From NCBI RefSeq assembly GCF_009755265.1, contig NZ_WPOO01000006.1:94659-158658 (forward strand): a DNA stretch of 64,000 nucleotides. Reading direction: 5' to 3'. Shown piece after piece: positions 1 through 8,264 of this stretch. The notes below the pieces were generated by a model that was not told the DNA's origin, searched no databases, and saw only the letters and a program-made list of their open reading frames with translations. The stretch comes from Adlercreutzia rubneri (GTDB lineage: Bacteria; Actinomycetota; Coriobacteriia; Coriobacteriales; Eggerthellaceae). Positions within the stretch are counted from its first letter, which is position 1. Every line of letters starts with the position of its first letter. Position numbers and translations under genes: made by a program.

Positions 1-1
1 C

Positions 2-406
2 GCCAATGGCCTTCGCGAAGGGCTCGAGGCGGTGGGCCTCGAGCCGGCCGACACGGCTCCCCTCAAGCCAGTTCTTGCCGGTACGGAAGCCGTGGCGCGC
101 GCTGGCGGCGGCGACTGGTCAGCCCGGTACCTCTCTCTGCGCGAGCAGGCATTGGCGCGCCCCGAGGCCTCCAGCGATGCCCTCGGTTTGCTAGCGGAGC
201 GGGTGAGCGACGAGGCCTATCAGCGCTTGGCCTCCCTGGAGATCACCCTTGCGGTTGTCGAGATTCCTCTGACAGGGGTCTCGGTTCCGTTGACGGTGAC
301 CCTCCCCGCCACCTTGGCCGAAGGAGCGACCGGACTTGTCGATGGCGCTTTCGCAGCCCTGCGCAACATCGTCGGCGCTCCGACGTATCTCGAGAGATGG
401 GAGTGA
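2..406 (+). CDS. Partial protein upstream of TadE-like gene
   Basis: The reading frame is open from the first bases of the window, so this is the C-terminal part of a protein that starts upstream. The visible part is about 134 residues. It contains alanine- and leucine-rich helical stretches and ends in PTYLERWE. I recognise no catalytic motif. It lies 3 bases before a TadE-like gene on the same strand, so it is probably part of a Tad pilus or pseudopilus cluster, perhaps an assembly or minor pilin-like protein. That role rests on position only. Confidence 0.6.
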   Translation, partial: ANGLREGLEAVGLEPADTAPLKPVLAGTEAVARAGGGDWSARYLSLREQALARPEASSDALGLLAERVSDEAYQRLASLEITLAVVEIPLTGVSVPLTVTLPATLAEGATGLVDGAFAALRNIVGAPTYLERWE

Positions 407-409
407 GCT

Positions 410-850
410 ATGGACGTTCTGCGAAAGGAGCGCGGGGATGCGGGTCAGGCTACCGTCGAGCTGGCTGTCGTCCTTCCCGTGGCCATTGTGCTCGCCGTCA
501 TCGTCGTGAACGCGCTGTCGTTTTTCGAGGCATGCGCGGCTTTTGACCAGCTGGCCCGTCAAGCCATCTGCGCCTATGCTCCGTCGCCCGATGCGGGCCA
601 GGGGCCGGCCGAGGTGGCCGCTCTTGTGGAAAGCGAGCTGGAGGGGGCTTTGGGTACTTCCAACCTGGCAATCGAGGTAACGGTTCAGGGGCGGGCAGGC
701 TCCTATCAGCGCTATTGCGGACGTCTCTCCTTTGCCCCTACGCTTTTCGGGCTGGGGCTTAAAGACGAGGTGTTCGGTGTCTCGCTTCCGAGGCTCGTCC
801 ACGAAGTCGATCTGACGGTGGACGCCTATCGGCCGGGGGTGCTGCTCTGA
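410..850 (+). CDS. TadE-like pseudopilin protein
   Basis: The 146-residue protein has the TadE layout: a short basic start, then GQATVELAVVLPVAIVLAVI, in which the conserved Glu sits at the head of a single hydrophobic segment (residues about 15-40), followed by an extracytoplasmic domain. TadE-family proteins are minor pseudopilins of the Tad (Flp) secretion and adhesion system, processed after the Gly before the hydrophobic stretch. The stop codon overlaps the next start (TGATG at 848-852), so the two are translationally coupled. Product confidence is good at the family level; which pilus it serves cannot be told here. Confidence 0.75.
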   Translation: MDVLRKERGDAGQATVELAVVLPVAIVLAVIVVNALSFFEACAAFDQLARQAICAYAPSPDAGQGPAEVAALVESELEGALGTSNLAIEVTVQGRAGSYQRYCGRLSFAPTLFGLGLKDEVFGVSLPRLVHEVDLTVDAYRPGVLL

Positions 851-1296
851 TGGGTGCCGGGAAGACATGGCGCCGTCGATTCGGGTGTGCCCTCGCGCTT
901 GTCCTGGCCCCCCTGCTCGCTCTGGCTTTGGGGCAACCGATGGGGGAGGCCATGCTGCCCGGGGCGCCAGGGGAGCTTGAGCCCGACGTCGGTCTGCGCG
1001 CGGCGTGGGAGGCCCCCAACTGGTTCGCCGAGGAAGTGGTTGATGTGGACGGTCGCGAGGAGCTGCGGGCCAACGACGACTGGTCGGTGGTCTCCTTCGT
1101 TGAGGAGGGGGACGGCCTGCCCGATCGCCTCGTTGGCGAGCTGGAGGGACGCGGGTGGGCACTGGTAGCCAGCGGCCAAGAAGGAGTATGGACGGGAGTC
1201 AAGGAAGGAGGGCGGTGCTCATGGCTCGCACTCAGCTGCACATGGGTGGGCGACGTGCTATGCGTGGTCCTTCAGGTAAATGCGCCGATGGGATGA
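850..1296 (+). CDS. Secreted hypothetical protein in Tad-like cluster
   Basis: This 148-residue protein begins MGAGKTWRRRFGCALALVLAPLLALALG, a basic start followed by a hydrophobic segment like a signal peptide or single membrane anchor (residues about 11-30). The rest is acidic and rich in Trp, Glu and Asp, with two Cys close together near the C-terminus (GGRCSWLALSCTW). No family is recognised. Its start overlaps the TadE-like stop and its own stop overlaps the next ATG (ATGA at 1293), so all three are probably one operon and the product is likely exported together with pilus components. Confidence 0.55.
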   Translation: MGAGKTWRRRFGCALALVLAPLLALALGQPMGEAMLPGAPGELEPDVGLRAAWEAPNWFAEEVVDVDGREELRANDDWSVVSFVEEGDGLPDRLVGELEGRGWALVASGQEGVWTGVKEGGRCSWLALSCTWVGDVLCVVLQVNAPMG

Positions 1297-1769
1297 GGGG
1301 AGACGCAAAAACGGCGTTTGCGCGCCTTTGCACGGTAAGGGATGGCGATCGGGCCCCGTTCGAGGGCCGATGGGTGGTAGCTTCAAGCCCGCTTCTGCGG
1401 TTGCGCGGATTGGCGGGACGCAGGCCGGATTCTACGGTCATGGTGTTCCCGCGCTGTCGCGATGTGCACACGCTGACGATGCGGCATCCTCTGGACGTTG
1501 CCTTTCTCGACAGGAGGGGCCGGGTGATAGCGGTTCATCGTCTCGTGCTGCCGGGGGCGCGCCTGCGTTGCGGTCGAGCCTGGGCGGTAGTGGAGCGCTT
1601 TGCCCGGCCGGGGCCCTGGTTCGTCCGAGGCGATGTGTGCCTGCTCCCCGATGCTCCGCGACGCAGAAAGCCGAGGGCGCCCGCTCTCGCAAGAACTCAG
1701 GCCGCTCCGGAAACGTCGGGCGGCAGAGGAGCGGTTAAGAACGAAACCAAGAGAAGGAGACATCGATGA
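1293..1769 (+). CDS. DUF192 family protein
   Basis: The central part reads VMVFPRCRDVHTLTMRHPLDVAFLDRRGRVIAVHR, which matches the DUF192 pattern in which a conserved segment ending in MR is followed by PLDVAFLDRxGRV. These are small beta-rich proteins of uncertain biochemical role, often near secretion or pilus genes in actinomycetes. I chose ATG 1293 because it forms an ATGA overlap with the preceding stop; the frame is open further upstream (GTG 1155, ATG 1221). The C-terminal 30 residues are basic and look disordered. About 158 residues. Confidence 0.6.
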   Translation: MRGDAKTAFARLCTVRDGDRAPFEGRWVVASSPLLRLRGLAGRRPDSTVMVFPRCRDVHTLTMRHPLDVAFLDRRGRVIAVHRLVLPGARLRCGRAWAVVERFARPGPWFVRGDVCLLPDAPRRRKPRAPALARTQAAPETSGGRGAVKNETKRRRHR

Positions 1770-2056
1770 AAATCTGCCCAGTTTGCGAGAGCACCCTGTT
1801 CGATGACATGGATACGTGCTTCGGGTGCCTGTACCGTTTCGGCAGCGATCCGGCTCTCGAGGCCGCTCGCTCTGCAGCGGCGGTGCCCTGGCCCGTAGAT
1901 GGCGGGGAGGGGGATCGTGCTGGCGGGGGCGGCGAAGGCGGTTCTGCCGCCCCCGCCGCCCAGGAGATGAGCGTTCCTGGCTGGCGTCTGCGCGTGCGCT
2001 CCGAGGGGCTTCAGCCCCGGGGGAGTTCGCTTACCATAGAGATCGAGCCCGTCTAG
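1766..2056 (+). CDS. Small zinc-ribbon-like protein
   Basis: The 96-residue protein opens MKICPVCESTLFDDMDTCFGCLYRFG, two CxxC pairs (CPVC and CFGC) about 14 residues apart, as in a zinc ribbon. A Gly/Ala-rich linker follows and a short beta-rich tail (WRLRVRSEGL...LTIEIEPV). A good ribosome site (AAGGAGA) precedes ATG 1766, and the start overlaps the previous stop (ATGA). It closes the Tad-like operon. Its stop codon overlaps that of the convergent regulator gene inside the palindrome CTAG at 2053-2056. Function unknown. Confidence 0.55.
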   Translation: MKICPVCESTLFDDMDTCFGCLYRFGSDPALEAARSAAAVPWPVDGGEGDRAGGGGEGGSAAPAAQEMSVPGWRLRVRSEGLQPRGSSLTIEIEPV

Positions 2057-2397
2057 CGGGTCATCTCCTTGAAGAGACGATCGGCCTCGGCTGAGAGGTG
2101 CTCCTCGATGGCCAGGTAGGCATCGAGGAGGCGGTTTCCGTCCTCGGTGAGCGTGGAGCCGTGAGCCCCGTCGCGCAGAAGGAGCTGCACGTCGAGCGTC
2201 TCCTCGGTGTCTTTGATGATGCGCCAGGCCTTGCTGTAGGCCATGCGCATGCCCTTGGCGGCCGCGTTGAGGGAGCCCATCTCGCGCACGCCCAGGCAGA
2301 GCTTGGCGATGCCCGGTCCGAAGGCGGACTTGTTCTCGGAAGAGGGGTTCGCCACGGTGAGGCGGACGGTGGTGGAGAGGTTCTTCAACTGGCCCAT
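2053..2397 (-). CDS. ModE-like winged helix regulator
   Basis: The 114-residue protein resembles the N-terminal DNA-binding domain of ModE: FGPGIAKLCLGVREMGSLNAAAKGMRMAYSKAWRIIKDTEETL is the winged-helix core (residues about 28-70), followed by the wing LLLRDGAHGSTLTEDGNRLLDAY. The molybdate-binding TOBE domains of full ModE are absent, so the signal it senses is unknown. In Eggerthellaceae such short ModE-like proteins are common and the genome clearly uses many molybdoenzymes. It lies 28 bases downstream of thrC on the same strand and may be co-transcribed. Confidence 0.7.
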   Translation of the reverse strand: MGQLKNLSTTVRLTVANPSSENKSAFGPGIAKLCLGVREMGSLNAAAKGMRMAYSKAWRIIKDTEETLDVQLLLRDGAHGSTLTEDGNRLLDAYLAIEEHLSAEADRLFKEMTR

Positions 2398-2425
2398 GGT
2401 GGCATCGCTTCCGTTCTCGGGAGGC

Positions 2426-4000
2426 CTAGCGGGCGAGGAACGCCTCGGCGGCGCCCTCGATGGCCTCGACGTCGTTGTCGATTACTTCGGTGAATCGTAC
2501 TTGCATTGTATCCAAGTTGGCAAGTCCGGCGGGGATGTGATGCTTGCCCGTTTCCTCGGCGATGAGCTTGTTCAGCTCGCAACCGGTGAGCGCGGCCACG
2601 GCCGCGGGCAGCTCGCCAGAAGGCTCGATGCCGTGAAGCGCCCGGTAGACGTTGTTGCCGAATTTTGCCCAGTGGGCCGTGGAGGCGATGAGGACGGGGT
2701 TCTCGCCGCGCAGGTTCTGAGCGGCGGCGTAGGCCACGGCGGTGTGGGGATCCAGCAGGTAGTCGTGGGCGTCGAGCACTTCGCGGATGGTGGCGAGACA
2801 GGTGGCGTTGTCCACGGAGTCGGCGCTGAAGTTCTCCCGCACGCGGCGGAACGTCTCGGCGTCTACACGGAAGCAGCGGGCGTCGGCCAGATCGGCCATC
2901 CACTGGCGAATAGCCTCGCCATTGCGGCCCGTCAGTTCGAAGAGCTGGCGCTCGAGGTTGGAGGAGACGAGAATGTCCATCGAGGGAGAGGAGGTGAGAA
3001 TGAACTCGCGGTCGGAGATGTCGTAGGTGCCGGTGTTGATGAAGTCGGTGAGCACGCGGTTGTCGTTGCTGGCGCACAGCAGCCGTTCGATGGGCGCACC
3101 GATTTGCTTGGCGTACCAAGCGGCCAGGATGTTGCCGAAGTTGCCCGTGGGAACGCACACGTCGATGGGGCATCCGGCTTCGATCTTGCCCGCAGCCACG
3201 AGTTCGGCATAGCTGGAGATGTAATAGACCACCTGAGGCAGCAGCCGCCCCCAGTTGATGGAGTTGGCGCTGGAAAGGGCGATGCGGTACTCGTTCAGCA
3301 GCTTCTCGGTGAACTTCTCGTCGGCAAAGGTTCGCTTGACGCCGGTCTGGCAGTCGTCGAAATTGCCGCGCACGGCCCACACCTGCACGTTGTCGCCGGT
3401 GGTGGTGACCATCTGCTTGCGCTGGATGTCGCTCACGCCGCCATCGGGGAACAGCACGCCGATGGAGACGCCGTCTACGCCCTTGAAACCCTCCAGGGCG
3501 GCCTTGCCAGTGTCGCCGGAGGTGGCCACGAGGATCATGAACTCGTGATCGAGCGTTCCCTCCTCGCGCAGCTTCTCGGCGCTGGCCGAGAAAAAGTGGG
3601 GCAGGCACTGCAGGGCCATGTCCTTGAAGGCGCTCGTCGGCCCGTGCCACAGCTCCAGGATGTGGGTGCTCTCGTCCAGCGAGGTAATGGGGCAGATGGC
3701 CTCATCATCGAAATTGTCGCCATAGGCGCGGCCCATGAGCTCGTCGATGGCCTCGTCGGGCAGATCGACGTTGAACGCCTTGTAGATGGCGGCCGCCCGC
3801 TGGGCGTAGGGGAGACGCGCCAGAGCGCAGATCTCGTCAAGGCTCAGCGTCGGCAGCTCTTCGGGAACGTAGAGACCGCCGCCTTGGGCCAGGCCGTTGA
3901 TGACGGCTTGGGTGAAAGGCACCGGCTCGCCGGCTGCTCCACGCGTGTCCACGTACAGGTTCTGGCCGAACGAGGCGGCCCGATCGATGCGTTGCGCCAT
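2426..4000 (-). CDS. thrC: Threonine synthase
   Basis: Threonine synthase converts O-phosphohomoserine to threonine with pyridoxal phosphate in the cytoplasm. The 524-residue protein has the N-terminal pattern VINGLAQGGGLYVPEELP (residues about 34-50), the PLP-lysine segment HGPTSAFKDMALQ (about 118-130) and the phosphate-binding LVATSGDTGKAAL (about 155-168). Length fits the long class (enteric and yeast type) of the family. The start is the ATG giving MAQRIDRAA, preceded by AAGAAGGATGATTC. It is followed by the ModE-like gene and no other threonine gene is adjacent. Confidence 0.93.
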   Translation of the reverse strand: MAQRIDRAASFGQNLYVDTRGAAGEPVPFTQAVINGLAQGGGLYVPEELPTLSLDEICALARLPYAQRAAAIYKAFNVDLPDEAIDELMGRAYGDNFDDEAICPITSLDESTHILELWHGPTSAFKDMALQCLPHFFSASAEKLREEGTLDHEFMILVATSGDTGKAALEGFKGVDGVSIGVLFPDGGVSDIQRKQMVTTTGDNVQVWAVRGNFDDCQTGVKRTFADEKFTEKLLNEYRIALSSANSINWGRLLPQVVYYISSYAELVAAGKIEAGCPIDVCVPTGNFGNILAAWYAKQIGAPIERLLCASNDNRVLTDFINTGTYDISDREFILTSSPSMDILVSSNLERQLFELTGRNGEAIRQWMADLADARCFRVDAETFRRVRENFSADSVDNATCLATIREVLDAHDYLLDPHTAVAYAAAQNLRGENPVLIASTAHWAKFGNNVYRALHGIEPSGELPAAVAALTGCELNKLIAEETGKHHIPAGLANLDTMQVRFTEVIDNDVEAIEGAAEAFLAR

Positions 4001-4131
4001 GAATCATCCTTCTTCAAAGAGGTCAGATAGGATAAAGGATACCACGTCGCCCGCTCTTTGGCGGGGCGTTTCAGACGGACTGTGCGAGTTTCGCGCTCAC
4101 GGAACAAAGTATGAAAAAGTAAACTTTTAGG

Positions 4132-4181
4132 GTTTACATAGTCTAACTTTTGGCTACAATACAATGTTGCATGCATCTAAC
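4132..4181 (+). promoter_or_regulatory. feo promoter with two DtxR-like dyads
   Basis: A sigma70-type promoter is visible: TTTACA at 4133-4138 and TACAAT at 4155-4160, 16 bases apart. Two 16-base sites sit on it. GTTTACATAGTCTAAC (4132-4147) covers the -35 box and GTTGCATGCATCTAAC (4166-4181) covers the expected start of transcription. Both share the half-site TCTAAC on the right and GTT on the left with the perfect dyad at 4919-4934. This is the layout expected for repression by an iron- or manganese-sensing DtxR protein, and one is encoded at 7784. The regulator-site match is inferred. Confidence 0.65.
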
Positions 4182-4197
4182 ATTGATTGGAGTCATC

Positions 4198-4479
4198 ATG
4201 AGCAATGCGATGGTTATGGAGAGCGCCGTCTGCCGGGCCAGCAGCGTGGGCGCGTCGTGCCAGCCGATGCCGCTGACGTTCCTGCGTCGCGGCGATGCCG
4301 CTCAAGTTGTCCGCGTGCGGGGGAAGGGCGATGTGCACCATCATCTCGAGAACCTCGGGTTCGTCGAGGGAGCGAAGGTGTCCGTCGTTTCCGAGCAGGC
4401 AGGAAACTTCATCGTGGAGATCAAGGGCGCGAGTGTGGCGCTCGATAAATCGGTGGCCGCGAAGATCATCGTTTCATAA
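4198..4479 (+). CDS. feoA: FeoA domain protein (first copy)
   Basis: FeoA is a small SH3-like cytoplasmic protein that works with FeoB in ferrous iron uptake. The 93-residue product carries the core PLTFLRRGDAAQVVRVRGKGDVHHHLENLGFVEGAKVSVVSEQAGNFIVEIKGASVALDKSVAAKIIV, matching the family from the N-terminal strand to the last beta strand. I placed the start at ATG 4198, preceded by TTGGAG with 6 bases spacing; an in-frame ATG at 4150 would lie inside the promoter. The N-terminal 20 residues, with two Cys, are an extension. A second feoA follows after 160 bases. Confidence 0.85.
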   Translation: MSNAMVMESAVCRASSVGASCQPMPLTFLRRGDAAQVVRVRGKGDVHHHLENLGFVEGAKVSVVSEQAGNFIVEIKGASVALDKSVAAKIIVS

Positions 4480-4639
4480 GAAGAAGGCACGCCCGTCGCG
4501 CTCCCGCAAAGATGGGCGTCAAGGGGCGATCGCGTCGTCGCGCGATCGCAATGACGGACGCCGCGGGGCGCCTACGTTGTCGTACCGACTCGTACCGACC
4601 CAATCAACCGGAATCGCCGAGAGGACAGAAAGGAAGAAC

Positions 4640-4870
4640 ATGGCTGAGGACAAGACCCTGCGCGATGTGCCCGTGGGGCAATCGGCGACGGTGCGCCGCC
4701 TGGTGGGCGAGGGCGCCATCAAGCGCCGCATCATGGATATGGGCATCACCAAGGGCACCGATATCTACGTGCGCAAGGTGGCGCCTTTGGGAGACCCCAT
4801 CGAGGTGACTGTCCGCGGGTTCGAGTTGTCGCTTCGCAAGGACGAGGCGCAAAACGTGCTCGTATCCTAG
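4640..4870 (+). CDS. feoA: FeoA domain protein (second copy)
   Basis: The 76-residue protein MAEDKTLRDVPVGQSATVRRLVGEG...RRIMDMGITKGTDIYVRKVAPLGDPIEVTVRGFELSLRKDEAQNVLV is a canonical FeoA with the family pattern MGI..G..I and the closing strand. The start at ATG 4640 follows AGGAAG. Two FeoA genes before one FeoB is a common arrangement in anaerobes. A terminator hairpin follows the stop, so feoB is probably read mainly from its own promoter with its own dyad. Confidence 0.9.
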   Translation: MAEDKTLRDVPVGQSATVRRLVGEGAIKRRIMDMGITKGTDIYVRKVAPLGDPIEVTVRGFELSLRKDEAQNVLVS

Positions 4871-4886
4871 GGGAACCGCACCCCCC

Positions 4887-4908
4887 TGCGCCCGAGGGCG
4901 CATTTTTT
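4887..4908 (+). terminator. Rho-independent terminator after second feoA
   Basis: TGCGCC (4887-4892), loop CGAG, GGCGCA (4897-4902), then six T. It separates feoA from feoB transcription. Confidence 0.75.
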
Positions 4909-4918
4909 CTCCCCTCTA

Positions 4919-4934
4919 GTTAGATTTATCTAAC
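4919..4934. promoter_or_regulatory. DtxR-like operator upstream of feoB
   Basis: GTTAGAT (4919-4925), two bases, ATCTAAC (4928-4934): a perfect 7-base dyad about 85 bases before the feoB start. It has the size and spacing of metal-regulator operators and shares half-sites with the two sites in the feoA promoter. Confidence 0.65.
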
Positions 4935-5018
4935 TTCTGTCTTCGCCGCGGCGCGCATTGGGAGGCGCGAGAAGGGCCCGGCGAACAACGGTTTTTTTTG
5001 GAGAAGGAAAGGCTGATC

Positions 5019-7355
5019 ATGGCTATCAACATTGCGCTTGCCGGCAACCCCAATTGCGGCAAGACGACCATGTTCAACGATCTGACCGGCGCGAACCAGT
5101 ATGTGGGAAACTGGCCCGGCGTGACCGTTGAGAAGAAGGAGGGCCGCTACCGCGCCGATAAGGAGGTGGTCATCACCGACCTGCCCGGCGTGTACTCGCT
5201 CTCGCCCTACACCCCCGAGGAGATCGTCACCCGCGACTACCTCATGAGCGGCAAGCCCGACGCGGTCATCAACCTGGTGGACGCGACGAACCTCGAGCGC
5301 AACTTGTACCTCACCACCCAGATCATCGATTTGGGCATCCCCACGGTCGTGGCCCTCAACATGATGGACCTCGTGGAGAAAAACGGCGACAAGATCGACG
5401 TGGACGCCCTCGCGAAGCGCCTGGGCTGCCCTGTCGTGGAGACCTCCGCGCTCAAAGGCCGCGGTATGGAAGACGTGGTGAAGACCGCCATCGAGGCGGG
5501 CAAGAAGGGGACCGTCCCGGCGACCACCCTGCGCTTCACCGATGATGTGGAAGAGGCCCTGGCCCAGGTCATCGACGTGGCTGGCGCGGCCATCAAGGGC
5601 CGCCACGCCCGCTGGTACGCCATCAAGCTCCTCGAAGGCGAGCAGCTCACCATCGATAAGCTGAACCTGCCGGCTGCCGCGCTCTCGAAGATCGCCGCCA
5701 TCCGCGACCGCCTGGAGGAGGCCGAGGACGACGACGCCGAGTCCATCATCACCAACGAGCGTTACGACAACATCACCGACGTCTGCGACGCCTGCGTGAA
5801 GAAGTCGCCCAAGGCGATGACCACCACCCAGAAGATCGACCGCATCGTCACCAACCGTATTCTCGGCATTCCGATCTTCATCGTCATCATGTTCCTGGTT
5901 TACTACATTTCGGTGTCCACCGTGGGCACCATCGTGACCGACTGGGCCAACGACGGCCTGTTCGGCGACGGCTGGCTCTACACCGGCACCGAGCAGTACG
6001 AGGCCGCCGTCGAGGAGTTCGAGGGCATCCTTGAAACCGACGAGGGCGTGGCCGCCTTCGAGGCCGGCGAGCTGGAGGAGCCCGACCCGGCCGACTACGG
6101 CTTCTACCACGTGGGCGTGCCCGTCGTGGTGGGCGGCTGGCTGGAGTCCATCGGCGCCGCTCCCTGGGTGCAGTCCCTGGTGCTCGACGGCATCATCGCC
6201 GGCGTGGGCGCCGTCATCGGCTTCATCCCGCAGCTGATCGTGCTGTTCATCCTGCTGGGCTTCTTGGAAGGCTGCGGATACATGGCCCGCGTCGCCTTCA
6301 TCATGGATCGCGTGTTCCGCCGCTTCGGTCTGTCCGGCAAATCCTTCATCCCGATGCTCATCGCCTCCGGCTGCGGCGTGCCCGCGGTCATGGCCACCAA
6401 GACCATCGAGAACGAGAAGGATCGCCGCATGACCATCATGACGACCACGATGATCCCCTGCGGCGCCAAGCTGCCCATCATCGCGCTCGTCTTCGGCGCT
6501 CTGGCCGGCGGCGACTACGAGGCCACCTGGTGGGTCGCCCCCGTCTTCTACTTCCTGGGACTGTTCGCCATCATCCTGTCCTGCATCATCCTGAAGAAGT
6601 TCCGCGCCTTCGCCGGCGAGGTGGCCCCCTTCATCATGGAGCTTCCCCAGTACCACCTGCCCACGGTGAAGAACGTGCTGCTTTCCATGTGGGAGCGCGT
6701 GCGCAGCTACGTGGTGAAAGCCGGTACCATCATCTTCCTGTCCTCCATGGTCATCTGGTTCCTGCTGAACTTCGGCTTCTACGAGGGCTCCTTTGGCCTG
6801 CTCGACCCCGAGGTTGACGATTACATCCAGTACAGCCTCATGGCCGGCCTCGGCAACCTGCTCGCCTGGATCTTTGCGCCGCTCGGCTTCGGCAACTGGG
6901 AGTCCACCGTCACTTCCATCACGGGCCTGGTGGCCAAGGAGAACGTCGTGGCTACCGTGGGCGTCATCACGAGCCTCGGCGAGGAGATCGGCGAGACCGA
7001 CCCGTCGCTGTGGGCCGCGTTTGCCGCCATGCTCGGCGGCAGCTCGGCGGCTATCATGGCCTTCTGCGCCTTCAATCTGCTGTGCGCGCCGTGCTTCGCG
7101 GCCATCGGCACCATCCGCCGCCAGATGATGTCGGCGAAGTGGACCTGGGCCGCTATCGGCTACATGTGCGCCTTCGCCTGGTGCGTCGGTCTTATGATCT
7201 ACCAGTTCGGCGGCCTGATCGCCGGCGAGATCACCTTCGGTCCGTTCACGGCCCTGGCCATCGTGGTGGCTGCGGGCATGTTGTACCTGCTGTTCCGTCC
7301 GGCCGCCAAGCCCAAGGGTGCGGGCAAGCTTGAAACGGCGAGCAAGAACGCCTAA
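5019..7355 (+). CDS. feoB: Ferrous iron transporter FeoB
   Basis: FeoB is the inner-membrane Fe2+ permease with an N-terminal GTPase. The 778-residue protein begins MAINIALAGNPNCGKTTMFNDLTG (G1, residues about 9-16), with WPGVTVEKKEG (G2), DLPGVYSLSPYTPEE (G3) and NMMD (G4). A helical domain follows, then the permease with the Gly-Cys segments GCGYMARVAFIMDRVF and ASGCGVPAVMATKTI that line the proposed iron path. ATG 5019 is preferred over TTG 4998 because GAGAAGGAAAGG lies just before it. A roughly 50-residue acidic stretch (EEFEGILETDEG...) between early membrane segments is an extracytoplasmic insertion. A small Cys-rich partner follows 16 bases downstream. Confidence 0.95.
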   Translation: MAINIALAGNPNCGKTTMFNDLTGANQYVGNWPGVTVEKKEGRYRADKEVVITDLPGVYSLSPYTPEEIVTRDYLMSGKPDAVINLVDATNLERNLYLTTQIIDLGIPTVVALNMMDLVEKNGDKIDVDALAKRLGCPVVETSALKGRGMEDVVKTAIEAGKKGTVPATTLRFTDDVEEALAQVIDVAGAAIKGRHARWYAIKLLEGEQLTIDKLNLPAAALSKIAAIRDRLEEAEDDDAESIITNERYDNITDVCDACVKKSPKAMTTTQKIDRIVTNRILGIPIFIVIMFLVYYISVSTVGTIVTDWANDGLFGDGWLYTGTEQYEAAVEEFEGILETDEGVAAFEAGELEEPDPADYGFYHVGVPVVVGGWLESIGAAPWVQSLVLDGIIAGVGAVIGFIPQLIVLFILLGFLEGCGYMARVAFIMDRVFRRFGLSGKSFIPMLIASGCGVPAVMATKTIENEKDRRMTIMTTTMIPCGAKLPIIALVFGALAGGDYEATWWVAPVFYFLGLFAIILSCIILKKFRAFAGEVAPFIMELPQYHLPTVKNVLLSMWERVRSYVVKAGTIIFLSSMVIWFLLNFGFYEGSFGLLDPEVDDYIQYSLMAGLGNLLAWIFAPLGFGNWESTVTSITGLVAKENVVATVGVITSLGEEIGETDPSLWAAFAAMLGGSSAAIMAFCAFNLLCAPCFAAIGTIRRQMMSAKWTWAAIGYMCAFAWCVGLMIYQFGGLIAGEITFGPFTALAIVVAAGMLYLLFRPAAKPKGAGKLETASKNA

Positions 7356-7371
7356 GTCGTAAGGAACTATC

Positions 7372-7674
7372 ATGCAAGAGCTCAGCCTCAATTTCCCCAC
7401 CGTTGTCATCCTTCTGGTCATCCTGGCCCTGGCGGTGCTCGCCATCCGGCGCATGACGCGCCGCGGCCTGTGCGACTGCGGCGACCACTGCGGCGATGGG
7501 GAAGGGGGCTGCGCCGGCTGCTCCCACTGCGCCTCTGCCGGCCGACCGGATACTTCGGGTGGTGCGGATGCCGCGGGCGCGGGAGACGTGGTGCCCCCAT
7601 GCTGCCAGGCGGCGGAGGCCATGGCCCAAGCCGCCGCCAAGGCCGTGGAGGGAAAGGCCCCGCGCCGTCCGTAA
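7372..7674 (+). CDS. FeoB-associated Cys-rich membrane protein
   Basis: The 100-residue protein has one membrane segment (NFPTVVILLVILALAVLAI, residues about 8-26) followed by a Cys-rich tail with CDCGDHCGDGEGGCAGCSHC and a later CC pair, ending in a basic alanine-rich stretch. This is the layout of the small FeoB-associated proteins that sit directly after feoB and may stabilise it or help hand over iron. Spacing of 16 bases to feoB and a terminator immediately after place it as last gene of the operon. It is longer than usual because of the Ala/Gly-rich C-terminal half. Confidence 0.8.
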   Translation: MQELSLNFPTVVILLVILALAVLAIRRMTRRGLCDCGDHCGDGEGGCAGCSHCASAGRPDTSGGADAAGAGDVVPPCCQAAEAMAQAAAKAVEGKAPRRP

Positions 7675-7697
7675 CCGTTTGGCGAAGACAATGTGAA

Positions 7698-7733
7698 AGA
7701 GGCTCGGAAGTTTCGGCTCCGAGCCTCTTTTTT
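7698..7733 (+). terminator. Rho-independent terminator of feoB operon
   Basis: Perfect 11-base stem AGAGGCTCGGA (7698-7708) and TCCGAGCCTCT (7718-7728) followed by a T run. Confidence 0.9.
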
Positions 7734-7783
7734 CTTCGCGCGCCGTGCTATGATGATCTGACTTGTTCGATAAGGAGATTGCT

Positions 7784-8164
7784 GTGGTGAAAACGTCCAT
7801 GTCCCACGAGGATTATCTCGAGGCCATCGTCATGCTTGGCGGCACGACCGACGCGCCCGTGCGCTCGGTGGATGTGGCCAACAAGCTGGGCGTTTCCAAA
7901 GCGTCGGTGAACAAGGCCATCTCCGCTCTGAAGGAGCAGGAGCTGGTCGTGCAACCGCATTACGGCGACATCACGCTGACCGAGGCGGGCTACGCCTACG
8001 GCCAGTCGGTGCTCGACCGCCATCGCATGCTCTTCGACTTTCTGACCAAGGCCCTGGGAATCGAACCCGAGGTGGCGGAAGTCGAGGCCTGCCAGATGGA
8101 ACACGCCATCAGCGATGCCTCCTTCGAGAAATGGGGCGCGTTCGTCCGCAGCCTCGACTTGTGA
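7784..8164 (+). CDS. DtxR/MntR-type metal-dependent regulator
   Basis: The protein has the DtxR-family winged helix: MSHEDYLEAIVMLGG...VRSVDVANKLGVSKASVNKAISALKEQELVVQPHYGDITLTEAGYAYGQSVLDRHRMLFDFLTKALGIEPEVAEVEACQMEHAIS. The second part is the metal-binding and dimerisation region, with the Glu, Cys, Glu and His pattern (EACQMEHAIS) of the family. It lacks an SH3 domain. Start chosen at GTG 7784, six bases after AAGGAG; GTG 7787 is equally possible. It follows the feo operon, so it is the natural candidate to bind the dyads at 4132, 4166 and 4919. Confidence 0.85.
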   Translation: MVKTSMSHEDYLEAIVMLGGTTDAPVRSVDVANKLGVSKASVNKAISALKEQELVVQPHYGDITLTEAGYAYGQSVLDRHRMLFDFLTKALGIEPEVAEVEACQMEHAISDASFEKWGAFVRSLDL

Positions 8165-8264
8165 GCAAGGGGCGCCTCGGCGCCCGACCGATAAACCTAC
8201 CCGCTTTCGACTGACTACCCGCACTAGAAACGAACCCCGGCAGCGAAAGGACGAGCGAGCTCCC

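Noticed and set aside
4926..7691. Long antisense open frame opposite feoB
   Set aside because: Composition is typical of a shadow frame and feoB is certain.
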